64,000 nt of DNA, from the NCBI GenBank assembly GCA_947243795.1, contig OX365941.1, forward strand, positions 248,001-312,000, read 5' to 3'. Source of the stretch: Saccharomyces uvarum (lineage: Eukaryota; Ascomycota; Saccharomycetes; Saccharomycetales; Saccharomycetaceae). The position numbers were made by a program, and so were the translations under genes. Positions 30,085 to 40,170 of this stretch are shown here, piece after piece; the stretch's first letter is position 1; the number at the start of each line of letters is the position of its first letter. The notes below the pieces were generated by a model that worked only from the letters and a program-made list of their open reading frames with translations, was not told the DNA's origin and ran no database searches.

Positions 30085-31770
30085 ATGGGGCCTCCGAGAA
30101 ATTTTAAGCATTCCAGCAGGGGCAAGAAACACAAGAATGATCAAAAGCCATTGACTACGCAAGAAGACTTTTACTTGGCCGCGATCGACTGCGAAGAGCA
30201 GGCCGACCGGTGGTTGCTCTCGGACATCAAGAAATGCTTGCGGTTCTATCTGAAGGCCCTGGAGCACTACGAGAACGGGCTTGGTGCTCTTGGTTCCACG
30301 GCGGAGGGTAAATACAACATCTACTACAACGAGACGCGGTTGTTTCTACAGATATATACGGACTATCTAGCCAACAACGGCTATATCAACATCTTGCAGT
30401 ATGTGAAAATGGACGACATGCCCGATCTTTCCAGCCTGGTGTTGTCTTTGCCGCAGATCACTCAGCGGTTTGAAATTGTTTACGAAACTTTCCCGCAGCA
30501 GAGAACCTGGGATCTTCAGTTCAATCTATTGACGTGCTACCTGACTCTGTTAGAGTCCATGGACGACGTCTCTCTACCCACGGTTCCTTTCGGAGGTTCT
30601 GACGTCTTGAACATGACGAACAAGTATATTGAAATTTTCCAAAACCTAGTTGGCTATCTGCTTCAAGAACTACAGAACTGGAGCGATTCTCCGCCGCAGG
30701 AAGCCAGTGATGCGGACGTGGGTTTGCAAAGGGACACTTTGGACGAGGACGCTGAGCGCATTACAAGAGACGGGACCGGGATACGAACCAACGGCCAATC
30801 GGAACCACAGGCGGAGACCATGGACGTCTCCGAACAAATAACCCCGTCCTCCTTGACTGACGTACTGGTCAACTCCTTGAAGTTCAATCACGCTCTAGTG
30901 GAACTGATCATCGAGTCGAAAATATCCAGCCAAAAGCATCCGGAAAAGGAGATCTTAAACCCTATCCAGGTGAATTTCTTGGAAGACACAACCGACAAGT
31001 TTTTTTCACAACTAACCGACATCATAGACTCTATCTCCACTACAATTCCAGTGGATTTGAAGGAAATCGGTTTGGTCAAGACTTTGATTCGAGGTTCGCA
31101 GATCGTGGGCTCTGGTAATCTTGAATCCTTGCAAGATTTCGTCCTAGAAGCCGCCTCCCTTGCCGACTTGCTAGACGACAATGACGTACAGGGCAAGATC
31201 GATCTTTCGTTGATCAGGGTAGATATTGTGGAATTTGCCATTTCGTGTCTAAGGGAGTGTTCATCAGAGGCCGGCTGGAAACTCTCCGGCCTGTTGAATA
31301 AAGTCCTTACAGAGACTAGATCCCTACTAACAAATCAAAGAAACCGCATCATATTTGTGAAAAACCAGGTATTGAACGAGCAACTCAGCCATGTGACCTT
31401 TCAGCTCTGCGATGTCTTGGTAAATTCCTCGGACAACGAACTAAGAAGGTACGCCATTAAGCGTTCCAGTGAATTGCAGCAAACTCCCGACGAAGCACGT
31501 ACTTTAGAAATACTGATGAAGAACGCTAATGTTTTCTTGAGTAATGCGGTTGCTATCTCGTCGAAACCTTGCGGCTTACAAGAAACCATCATTGATAAAC
31601 TGAAAAGAAACTACATTCATAATCAAGCTAAAGAGAGACTGCTTTTCTTACAACACTTGAAGCAGAACTCGAATGGTGGTAGTGGTGATGATGCTGTTAC
31701 GTCATCATCCTCTTCCACACTTAAGTTTGATATGCCACCCGGTCACCCTTTCTATAGCCACTATTTTTAG
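30085..31770 (+). CDS. YNL193W: YNL193W, uncharacterised helical protein
   Basis: Not assigned a function. The 561-residue protein (reference about 558) begins with a basic stretch (KHSSRGKKHKNDQKP) and then helical, TPR-like sequence (FYLAAIDCEEQADRWLLSDIKKCLRFYLKALEHYENGLGALG, residues about 29-70). The arrangement resembles the fungal family typed by S. pombe SPBC... TPR proteins, but I cannot name it precisely. A variable acidic linker lies around 200-250. The C-terminus ends DMPPGHPFYSHYF. GC content is high in its first 500 bases. It lies head-to-head with YNL194C and upstream of CHS1 on the same strand. Confidence 0.88.
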   Translation: MGPPRNFKHSSRGKKHKNDQKPLTTQEDFYLAAIDCEEQADRWLLSDIKKCLRFYLKALEHYENGLGALGSTAEGKYNIYYNETRLFLQIYTDYLANNGYINILQYVKMDDMPDLSSLVLSLPQITQRFEIVYETFPQQRTWDLQFNLLTCYLTLLESMDDVSLPTVPFGGSDVLNMTNKYIEIFQNLVGYLLQELQNWSDSPPQEASDADVGLQRDTLDEDAERITRDGTGIRTNGQSEPQAETMDVSEQITPSSLTDVLVNSLKFNHALVELIIESKISSQKHPEKEILNPIQVNFLEDTTDKFFSQLTDIIDSISTTIPVDLKEIGLVKTLIRGSQIVGSGNLESLQDFVLEAASLADLLDDNDVQGKIDLSLIRVDIVEFAISCLRECSSEAGWKLSGLLNKVLTETRSLLTNQRNRIIFVKNQVLNEQLSHVTFQLCDVLVNSSDNELRRYAIKRSSELQQTPDEARTLEILMKNANVFLSNAVAISSKPCGLQETIIDKLKRNYIHNQAKERLLFLQHLKQNSNGGSGDDAVTSSSSSTLKFDMPPGHPFYSHYF

Positions 31771-31827
31771 CGAAATATGTACATGTATACAAGTACATTC
31801 ATTGCGCATATGTGTCAGAACCCTGGG

Positions 31828-31884
31828 TGAAACGTATTTTAATATAAATAGATACATACAGGAAACACATTTCCATCTGAAACA
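31828..31884 (+). promoter_or_regulatory. Pair of pheromone response elements upstream of CHS1
   Basis: TGAAACA (31878-31884) is an exact Ste12 site, and TGAAACG (31828-31834) is a one-base variant 50 bases away in the same orientation. They lie about 340-400 bases before the CHS1 ATG. CHS1 is induced by mating pheromone, so paired Ste12 sites are plausible. Confidence 0.6.
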
Positions 31885-32225
31885 AAGCGGACACGGGCCC
31901 AGCAATCTTTTTTTAGAAATCGCGTGGCTTGGTAATACGATATTGACGCGACACAGCCATTGGCGTGAAATTTGATTCTCTTGGCCAAATCAGGTATAAC
32001 GCTTGGTACAAAAAACCGTATTTGCTTATATAGCTCGGGTTCATTCTCAATACGAGGCTCCAAAAGATTAGTTTGGTTGTATTCAGCCCCTGTCAGTGCA
32101 TGCTACGCTAATTGCTTAAATACACAGTACCCATTTTCACATCTCTCTTCCTTCCGTTCCTCGAAGACATTGCCAGATCGGCATTTAGAAGCTAAGCAAA
32201 CACAAGAAAAGAAATACAAATAATC

Positions 32226-35200
32226 ATGAATAACCAAAATAACCGATCGAGAACCGAATACCAAGCCAACCCAGAAGATGAGTCTTCCTACGAGCTACAA
32301 AACAACCATAGCGGGCTGTTTCAGCCTTCAAATGAAGAATTAATAAACAGGAATCAAAGATACACGAACCATAATACAAGCATAGATTCGTTCACGCCTG
32401 TACAATCTTTACAATTCCCAGAACAATCCCGACAAACAGATCTGCAGTACAACAATACTGCTAATAATAACGGTAATGAGCAAGACATATACGATGGTTT
32501 CGTTAACCACTATCGTCAACGTCCCCCACCAGTTGCAGCAGAATATAATGACGTTTTCAACGCTAATAACCAGCAACCAGAACCATTACAACAAGATTAT
32601 AATAACAACATACCCTCATATCCGCTTCCGTCGATAAACGTGATTCAAACCACCCCAGAACTTATACATAACGGCACACAAACGGTAGAATCTCCCACCG
32701 AAAGGCCATATTTTAACGAAAATGATTACTACTATAATAACAGGAATACCAGAGCATCACCTAGTATTGCTTCTAGTGGCGAAGGCTACGCAGATCAAGA
32801 AGCAAGACCCATCCTGGAACAACCCAATAACAACATGAACAATGGCAATATTCCACAATACAATCACAATGACGAAAACCTAGCGTATAATAACGGTTAT
32901 CATGGAGTAGATCCTCAACACTACTATGATGATCCGGAAGCTGGCTATATCGATCAAACAGGGGATGACTATCAGATTAATTCATACTTGGGTAGAAACG
33001 GCGAGATGGTAGATCCCTACGACCATAACAATAATTTGACGCCTATGGGACGTAGCGGATACTTACCTGATGATCACAGACCCTTAAATGGTGAAGATGA
33101 TGATGTGGATAGTGTGAAAAGTGGATACTCTCACAGAGACCTTGGTGAATATGACAAGGATGATTTTTCCAGAGACGATGAGTATGACGATTTGAACACT
33201 GTCGACAAATTACAATTCCAAGCAAACGGTGTGCCTGCATCGTCTTCGGTATCCTCTGTTGGATCTGGAGAATCCAATCCGATAGGCAGTAATGATAATA
33301 TAGTGGCAAATAGAATGCTCAAAAGAAGTGGTACTGAAATTAGAAAGTTCAAACTTTGGAACGGTAATTTCGTCTTCGATTCCCCAATTAGTAAGGCTTT
33401 ATTGGACCAATATTCAACCACCACAGAAAATGCAAGTACGTTACCTAATGAGTTTAAATTCATGAGATATCAAGCGGTGACTTGCGAACCCAACCAACTT
33501 GCAGAAAAAAGCTTTACAGTTAGACAGTTAAAGTACTTAACTCCGAGAGAAACAGAACTGATGTTAGTAGTAACGATGTACAATGAGGACCATATCCTGT
33601 TGGGAAGAACTTTGAAAGGTGCCATAGATAACGTAAAATATATGGTAAAAAAAAAACGATCAAGTACTTGGGGGCCTGACGCATGGAAAAAAATTGTTAT
33701 TTGCATCATTTCAGATGGTCGGTCTAAGATCAATGAACGTTCTTTAGCATTATTAAGTTCATTAGGTTGTTATCAAGACGGGTTTGCTAAGGACGAAATC
33801 AACGAGAAGAAAGTAGCAATGCATGTTTATGAACATACTACGATGATTAATATCACAGATGTTTCTGACTCAGGTGTATCATTGGAATGTAATCAAAGTA
33901 CCGTTCCAATTCAACTACTGTTTTGTCTGAAAGAACAAAACCAAAAAAAGATTAACTCACATAGATGGGCATTTGAGGGTTTTGCGGAATTATTACGTCC
34001 TAACATTGTCACGCTGTTAGATGCTGGTACCATGCCAGGTAAAGACTCTATTTACCAGTTGTGGAGAGAATTTAGAAATCCAAACGTTGGTGGTGCATGT
34101 GGTGAGATAAGAACTGATTTGGGTAAAAGATTTGTAAAACTTTTTAACCCTTTGGTTGCATCGCAGAATTTCGAATACAAAATGTCCAATATCTTGGACA
34201 AAACCACTGAATCTAATTTTGGGTTTATTACTGTCTTGCCTGGGGCATTCTCTGCCTATAGATTTGAAGCTGTGAGAGGCCAACCGTTACAGAAGTATTT
34301 CTATGGTGAAATTATGGAAAATGAAGGTTTCCATTTCTTCTCCTCTAACATGTATCTTGCTGAAGATCGTATTTTATGTTTTGAGGTTGTTACTAAAAAA
34401 AACTGTAATTGGATTTTAAAATATTGTAGAAGCTCTTATGCTTCTACAGATGTTCCAGAAAGGGTTCCAGAGTTTATTCTTCAAAGAAGGCGTTGGTTGA
34501 ATGGTTCTTTTTTTGCGAGTGTTTATTCCTTCTGTCATTTTTACAGAGTTTGGAGTAGTGGCCATAACGTTGGTAGAAAGCTTCTTTTGACAGTCGAATT
34601 TGTTTACCTTTTCATTAATACATTGATTTCCTGGTTTTCTTTGAGTTCATTTTTCTTGGTCTTCAGAATTTTGACCGTTTCTATCGCATTGTCATATCAT
34701 TCAGCATTTAACGTATTGTCCGTCATATTTTTATGGCTGTATGGAATTTGCACGTTATCGACATTTATACTTTCGTTGGGGAATAAACCTCAAAGTACGG
34801 AGAAATTTTATGTTTTAACTTGCGTTATTTTTGCGATAATGATGGTCTATATGATATTTTGCAGTATATTCATGAGTGTCAAATCTTTCCAAAATATTCT
34901 GAAAACCGATACGATCAGTTTTGAGGGTTTGATTACTACAGAAGCCTTTAGAGACATTATTATTTCATTGGGTTCTACCTACTGTCTGTACTTAATCAGC
35001 TCAATCATTTATTTACAGCCATGGCATATGTTGACAAGTTTTGTGCAATACATCTTGTTAAGCCCTTCGTATATCAATGTTTTGAACATCTATGCATTTT
35101 GCAATGTTCATGACTTGTCATGGGGTACAAAGGGTGCAATGGCTGACCCATTGGGTAAAATTAAGACTACGGAAGATGGTACATTCAAGATGGAAGTTCT

Positions 35201-35612
35201 AGTTTCAAGTTCAGAGATTCAAGCAAATTACGATAAATATTTGAAAGTTTTGAACGATTTTGATCCAAAGTCTGAATCGCAATCTAGTGAGCCATCGTTT
35301 GGTGAAAAGAAAACTGGCTATTATGCAAACGTTAGATCACTGGTAATTATATTTTGGGTCATGACAAATTTCATCATCGTTGCTGTTGTCTTAGAAACCG
35401 GTGGTATTGCGGATTATATTGCCATGAAATCCCTATCATCAGATGATAGTTTAGAAACAGCACAAACGACAGAAATCCCCTTAATGACAAGTAAAGCAAC
35501 GATTTACTTCAATGTAATATTATGGTTAGTGGCATTATCTGCATTAATAAGATTTATTGGTTGTTCATTCTATATGATTGTAAGAGCTTTCAAAAAGGTC
35601 ACATCCCGTTAA
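32226..35612 (+). CDS. CHS1: Chs1, chitin synthase I
   Basis: Integral membrane glycosyltransferase that polymerises UDP-GlcNAc into chitin and repairs the birth scar after septum digestion. The 1128 residues compare with 1131. A disordered Asn/Gln/Tyr-rich N-terminal region (1-350) is followed by the GT2 catalytic domain: LMLVVTMYNEDHILLGRTL (about 440), LLDAGTMPG with the metal-binding Asp region, the ENEGFHFFSSNMYLAEDRI block, and the signature QRRRWLNGS (from about residue 753). Six or more membrane segments follow, with a last one near the C-terminus. The frame is intact. Confidence 0.97.
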   Translation: MNNQNNRSRTEYQANPEDESSYELQNNHSGLFQPSNEELINRNQRYTNHNTSIDSFTPVQSLQFPEQSRQTDLQYNNTANNNGNEQDIYDGFVNHYRQRPPPVAAEYNDVFNANNQQPEPLQQDYNNNIPSYPLPSINVIQTTPELIHNGTQTVESPTERPYFNENDYYYNNRNTRASPSIASSGEGYADQEARPILEQPNNNMNNGNIPQYNHNDENLAYNNGYHGVDPQHYYDDPEAGYIDQTGDDYQINSYLGRNGEMVDPYDHNNNLTPMGRSGYLPDDHRPLNGEDDDVDSVKSGYSHRDLGEYDKDDFSRDDEYDDLNTVDKLQFQANGVPASSSVSSVGSGESNPIGSNDNIVANRMLKRSGTEIRKFKLWNGNFVFDSPISKALLDQYSTTTENASTLPNEFKFMRYQAVTCEPNQLAEKSFTVRQLKYLTPRETELMLVVTMYNEDHILLGRTLKGAIDNVKYMVKKKRSSTWGPDAWKKIVICIISDGRSKINERSLALLSSLGCYQDGFAKDEINEKKVAMHVYEHTTMINITDVSDSGVSLECNQSTVPIQLLFCLKEQNQKKINSHRWAFEGFAELLRPNIVTLLDAGTMPGKDSIYQLWREFRNPNVGGACGEIRTDLGKRFVKLFNPLVASQNFEYKMSNILDKTTESNFGFITVLPGAFSAYRFEAVRGQPLQKYFYGEIMENEGFHFFSSNMYLAEDRILCFEVVTKKNCNWILKYCRSSYASTDVPERVPEFILQRRRWLNGSFFASVYSFCHFYRVWSSGHNVGRKLLLTVEFVYLFINTLISWFSLSSFFLVFRILTVSIALSYHSAFNVLSVIFLWLYGICTLSTFILSLGNKPQSTEKFYVLTCVIFAIMMVYMIFCSIFMSVKSFQNILKTDTISFEGLITTEAFRDIIISLGSTYCLYLISSIIYLQPWHMLTSFVQYILLSPSYINVLNIYAFCNVHDLSWGTKGAMADPLGKIKTTEDGTFKMEVLVSSSEIQANYDKYLKVLNDFDPKSESQSSEPSFGEKKTGYYANVRSLVIIFWVMTNFIIVAVVLETGGIADYIAMKSLSSDDSLETAQTTEIPLMTSKATIYFNVILWLVALSALIRFIGCSFYMIVRAFKKVTSR

Positions 35613-36309
35613 ATGGATTTTTGTTGTGTTTTAATGAAAAGGTGTGTCGTTTGTTGGTATATATTAAATAATTTGGTTGTTGTTATAATGTTTTATAGTG
35701 AAACGTTTTGCGTTAAAGGTTTACTTTAAAAAGGTTGTAAATCATCAAAAATCTTAACTAAGAAGATCTTTTGAGAAAAAACATAAATTATTATTAGTGG
35801 CTCAAAAAAAAATAAGTACAATTAAGGAAATTTTCAAGTAAACAGAGTTCACCACACAAATGAAGAACAGCTTTTTCCTGCTTAATCATAATATTTGGTC
35901 TTTGTTTAATCTTTGTTTAGTTTTCAGAAGGTGACAAGCTGCTGATTAAGTTTAACGTTTGTGTACGGCATAATCATTATTTTTGACCAAACTGAAGCTC
36001 GAGAAATTCTATATCTGTATATAGATAGGCTCCACAACTCATTAAAAGGAGGCCCGTTTGCAAATTCATGAATTATTATTTGATTACACAGTCGCATGGT
36101 ATTACGTTGTACTGCATAAAATTATCCGCCGGACCTTGGAAACTGTGGCGCTTTTTAAGACGCATCTCAAAAAAACAAGTAACAAAGGAAAAAGAAACAA
36201 GTATGTATAAAAAGAGTATTTGGATTTACTGTTCAAAGAAGAAATAGATATCCAAAGACTCGGGGAAACCAGAAGGTATTCAACTGACGGAGAGACAGAA
36301 TCATTTGTG
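35613..36309. promoter_or_regulatory. CHS1-DUG3 intergene with ARS-like sequence
   Basis: A 697-base A/T-rich spacer containing the CHS1 3' end and the DUG3 promoter. It includes an exact ARS consensus match (35779-35789) inside an A/T-rich stretch. I see no RNA gene. Confidence 0.5.
35779..35789 (-). other. Candidate replication origin (ARS consensus match)
   Basis: ATTTATGTTTT on the minus strand matches WTTTAYRTTTW at all eleven positions, within a very A/T-rich spacer just downstream of CHS1. An ARS is annotated near this place in S. cerevisiae as I recall (ARS1413), which raises the odds. The match alone is not proof. Confidence 0.45.
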
Positions 36310-37383
36310 ATGTGTAGATTTTTGATTTTCAAAGGTAAACAGCCGATTCGGCTTTCTCACCTTTTAACGAGGCCAGCTCATTCTATTATAAACCAATCAT
36401 TTGACAGTAGATTACGTTTAGATAGAAGAAGACCAATGAATGGTGACGGCTTTGGTGTAGCATACTACCCACTAGACGATGAATTGAGCGAAGATGGCCC
36501 ATGTCTTTTCAAAGCTATCACGCCGGCATGGAACAACCAGAATCTAAGTACATTGGCAGAAAAGACGAAATCTGACCTAGTCTTTGCTCATGTAAGAGCC
36601 TCCACATACGGTGTTTTGTCTGAAACAAATTGCCATCCATTTACGTACCACAGCTTATGTTTTATGCATAATGGTGGTATATCTAATTTCAAAGGAATCA
36701 AGAGAAAACTACTGAATCATATTAAGGACGAATACCTCAACTTCATCCAGGGAGGCACAGATTCTGAGTATGCATTTGCATTGTTTTTGGATACGCTAGA
36801 CAAATTAGGCCATGATCCGAAGAAACAAGAGGGCGATTTTGGTAACGCTGCCCTAAGAAAGGCAATGCTACAAACCATCGACTACATCAGAGACTGGACC
36901 AAAGAAGCTAACAAGAATGAAGTGCATGTGGATCCATCTTTATTGAATTTTGCTGTAACAGATGGGTCCACCGTCATTGTTTCCAGATATATAACATCCA
37001 AGACGGACGAGGCAGCGTCGTTACATTTCAGCTGTGGTTCCAGTTTTGTAGAGACCTCACCAGGGGAATACAGAGTAGAGAGACTCGACAGAAATCAAGA
37101 TGTGATTATGGTCGCATCAGAACCATTGACGTTCGAAAGAGGAGATTGGACCGCACTACCCACCAATAGCATATTGACCATCAAGAAACAGACAATATTG
37201 CTGCATCCCATTATCGACGAGTATTACCAAGAAGATCCACTGTACTTAAGAAGCTCTAAGCTAGCAGAAAGCAAAGGACTTATGGGTTCAATACCGCTCG
37301 CAAAGGCCGTGGAAAAAAATGTTCCTCCTTTAGAAAGAGAAGGTCGTACAAGACCTCCAACTGCTGCCACACACATAGCATAA
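36310..37383 (+). CDS. DUG3: Dug3, glutamine amidotransferase of glutathione degradation
   Basis: Part of the cytosolic Dug2-Dug3 complex that splits glutathione into glutamate and Cys-Gly, the alternative to gamma-glutamyl transpeptidase. It is a class-II (Ntn) amidotransferase: the ATG at 36310 gives Met-Cys-Arg, so removal of Met exposes the catalytic Cys2. An upstream extension would destroy this, which decides the start. Conserved blocks are RRPMNGDGFGVAYY, VFAHVRASTYGVLSETNCHPF and LCFMHNGGISNFKGIK. The length of 357 equals the reference. It is probably sulphur-regulated, but I see no clear Cbf1/Met31 box. Confidence 0.96.
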   Translation: MCRFLIFKGKQPIRLSHLLTRPAHSIINQSFDSRLRLDRRRPMNGDGFGVAYYPLDDELSEDGPCLFKAITPAWNNQNLSTLAEKTKSDLVFAHVRASTYGVLSETNCHPFTYHSLCFMHNGGISNFKGIKRKLLNHIKDEYLNFIQGGTDSEYAFALFLDTLDKLGHDPKKQEGDFGNAALRKAMLQTIDYIRDWTKEANKNEVHVDPSLLNFAVTDGSTVIVSRYITSKTDEAASLHFSCGSSFVETSPGEYRVERLDRNQDVIMVASEPLTFERGDWTALPTNSILTIKKQTILLHPIIDEYYQEDPLYLRSSKLAESKGLMGSIPLAKAVEKNVPPLEREGRTRPPTAATHIA

Positions 37384-38282
37384 ACGTACGCGAAGAGAAA
37401 CTCTACTACCACTACCACCATAAATACGTATACAAATAACAAGCATTAATACATCACAACACAAATACTGCATTCTGCAGTTAATTGGTTGCAAGACATT
37501 TCACACCGCACACACCGCACACACCGCGTAACCCGACTGGTAACCATGACAACATCCCGGGTAATGCGCACGTTCCTTTTCGCACCCACCCACCCGAGCT
37601 CATCCGGGTGACCTTTTCCGGAAGCGGAAATTTACAAACATCCGGCGGATTCCACAAGGGGAGTGAAAAAAAAACTGTACGTAAAATAACCCAGCGATGC
37701 GATATTTTTGAACCGTCTTGTTCGAGCGATTCTTACCGCGGGAACCGGGTTTTTGGCCGTTGAGAGACAAAAAGAAAAAAAAATCCGCTTCCGTGTGCCA
37801 GTGACAGTCGCCGAAACGAGACAATTTCTCAATTCGTTTGTTTGTGTACTGGTATTTTGTTATCTTTCCTATATATATATGTTGCCGAGTTTCTCTTACC
37901 CATTTGTATTCAATTTTCTTCCTTTTTCTCAGGTGTGTTGTGCGTATCTTTTAGTTATTTGATTACATTTATATATTATAGTTAGTTCTTGTGTCGAAGA
38001 AATAGTTTTGCTCTGTTGTTTTTATTTTTCAGAAACTTCTTATTTAGTTTAACCTAAACGAGTGAGCTTTAGATAATCTGACTACAAGAAAACCAAGCTT
38101 CTTTTTACTTTGTTTCTTTTCTCTTTTTTTCTCTTTTGATTAAAGAATTTTCCTTTAAGGAGTAACTTAAGCATTTAGCTGCACAACAAACACTTTTTTT
38201 TTTATCTAACTCACACACTTTTAGAACGTTAATTTTTTCAACCTTCATTCCCAAATACCCTCCAATACGATATAATTGAAAT
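37384..38282 (+). promoter_or_regulatory. Long YNL190W upstream region rich in CGG motifs
   Basis: An 899-base spacer. Three tandem 9-base copies of CACACCGC(A/G) occupy 37502-37528. A Reb1 core CGGGTAA is at 37558-37564, an inverted CACCCG-N8-CGGGTG pair at 37591-37610, CCG-GAAG-CGG near 37618-37627, TCCGGCGGA near 37641-37649, and AGGGG at 37657-37661. Then come about 500 bases of T-rich, probable leader sequence. Frames here are short and judged chance. Confidence 0.6.
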
Positions 38283-38894
38283 ATGAAGTTTTCCTCAGTT
38301 ACTGCTATTGCTCTAGCTACTGTTGCCACCGTTGCTACAGCTAAGAAGGGTGAACATGATTTTACTACTACCTTGACTTTGTCTACGGATGGTACTTTAG
38401 TCACTACCACTTCTACTCATACTACTCATAAGTATGGTAAGTTCAACAAAACTTCCAAGTCTAAGACCCCTAACCACACTGGTACTCACAAGTACGGTAA
38501 GTTCAACAAGACTTCTAAATCCAAGACCCCTAACCACACTGGTACCCACAAGTACGGTAAGTTCAACAAGACTTCCAAGTCCAAGACCCCTAACCACACT
38601 GGTACTCACAAGTACGGTAAGTTCAACAAGACTTCTAAGTCCAAGACTCCTAACCACACTGGTACTCACAAGTATGGTAAGTTCAACAAGACTTCTAAGT
38701 CTAAGACCCCTAACCACACTGGTACCCACAAGTATGGTAAGTTTAACAAGACCAAATATCATCATACCACTTATGGTGTAAACGAAAAGGCAGTCGTGAA
38801 TGCTGCTGCTGGTCCATCCAACTTCAACTCCATGAAATTATTCGGTGTTACCGCTGGTAGCGCTGCCATTGCCGGCGCCTTATTATTGTTATAA
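38283..38894 (+). CDS. YNL190W: YNL190W, GPI-anchored repeat cell-wall protein
   Basis: Small cell-wall glycoprotein, described as a hydrophilin-like, desiccation-related protein in S. cerevisiae; the precise role is unknown. A signal peptide is clear (MKFSSVTAIALATVATVATA). The middle holds five complete 20-residue repeats starting THKYGKFNKT and a sixth partial copy; each is Lys/Thr-rich with an NHT sequon. The C-terminus has a small-residue omega region (AAAGPSN) and a hydrophobic tail (FGVTAGSAAIAGALLLL), the GPI-anchor signal. The 203 residues compare with about 204, so the repeat number is apparently conserved. Codon bias is strong, suggesting high expression. Confidence 0.94.
   Translation: MKFSSVTAIALATVATVATAKKGEHDFTTTLTLSTDGTLVTTTSTHTTHKYGKFNKTSKSKTPNHTGTHKYGKFNKTSKSKTPNHTGTHKYGKFNKTSKSKTPNHTGTHKYGKFNKTSKSKTPNHTGTHKYGKFNKTSKSKTPNHTGTHKYGKFNKTKYHHTTYGVNEKAVVNAAAGPSNFNSMKLFGVTAGSAAIAGALLLL
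38424..38723 (+). repeat. Five tandem 60-bp repeats in YNL190W
   Basis: Units start at 38424, 38484, 38544, 38604 and 38664; a partial sixth starts at 38724. The protein unit is identical in all five, and the DNA differs only at scattered third positions, which suggests recent homogenisation or strong constraint. Confidence 0.95.
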
Positions 38895-40170
38895 TAAGCC
38901 TTAAACTGGATTTGAGAAGTAGAAGAAATTTTTTTCTTCTTTATATGTTTTTTTACCCCCTCCTTCAGTTAGAAGTAGTATATTTTTATTTTACTACTTC
39001 GACTACTATGTGTTTACGTGTGCTTGTGCAAGAGTGAAATTTACTGTGATTGTGCTCTTTTTATTTTTTTTTTCTACAGAAAAACGAAGAAAAGAGAATA
39101 CCCGAATGCTATGATTATAAGAGAAGTACGATTTCTTTTTACGAAAGGTCTAATGAATGTGTGTGTTTCATTGGCTTGGAAAATAAAGAAAAAATACTGA
39201 ACTCGCTATTGTAGTTTTCTCTTTTTATTGCCAATTGAAAGTGGAAGAGAATAAAGGTGAACTTGGTAATTGTGTGTGAATGCCTTGTTTATCTCATACC
39301 CTTCCCTTTCATTTGAATGTTATACAAGAAAAGTGTGCCCTTTCTTCTATATTTTTTTTCTTTCAATGACTTGTGTGTTTATTACCCTTTAATTAATTAC
39401 AAAAAATAAACTACGTTTTTACTTTCTAATTGTGAAAATTCCAATTTTTTACATATATACATGTTTACATATATGTGTCAGTTTATTCATGTTCGTTCGT
39501 TAGTTTTCTCTCTTTGCAGCTCTCAATGACCGGCTTATTATTAGACCTGTATGCGTCGTCGTCTCTGGCACTAAAACGTATATTTGTTTGTTTACACTGC
39601 TAAGCTGCACAAAAAACATCGCCTGACTGGTCCGTCATTAATGACATATATGTATATGAATTTATGGACTTAAAACTCACCCAAGAGAATTGTTTATCAA
39701 ATAGTTACAAATATTGTTAGTTTCAGTGCGGCATTGTCATTTCGATCGGCCTTCAGAACTGCTCTTCATATGAACAATTTGGCTTATATTTTTTTATCTT
39801 GCCTCGATCAAGTATATATCACTATGTACGATTTACGATTTTTTTTTTCTTTTTTCTTCAAGAGTCGATGGGGAAGGATTGGAAAAGGAAATACGGTCCA
39901 GATACGAATTTGGTGATTGATCACACTTTACTTGTAATAGCAAAACGACTGGCATCCTGACGAAAATCACGACTGACTGAGTAAAAATACGAAGTAGTAA
40001 CACCAATAGACCTGTTCTTCTTCCTTAAATCCTTCGATTTTATTTTTTGAGGTTGAAACTTTTCCTATTAAATTCTTCAAATTTATTTCGTCATTTAATA
40101 AAACAAATTATCCGAATTTGTATCCCTTTTACTTTAATAAGTTACCAATCTACACATCAAATCAATAAAT
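38895..40170. other. Gene-free spacer between YNL190W and SRP1
   Basis: At 1276 bases this is the second-longest gap in the window. It holds T-rich YNL190W 3' sequence and then the SRP1 promoter with T and A tracts. Frames at 39018-39200 and 39734-39916 have no protein-like composition. I looked for tRNA-like cloverleaf boxes and saw none. No other feature is supported. Confidence 0.5.

Noticed and set aside
36220-36309. Upstream extension of DUG3
   Set aside because: It has no ATG, and any extension would bury the catalytic Cys2 that must become N-terminal.
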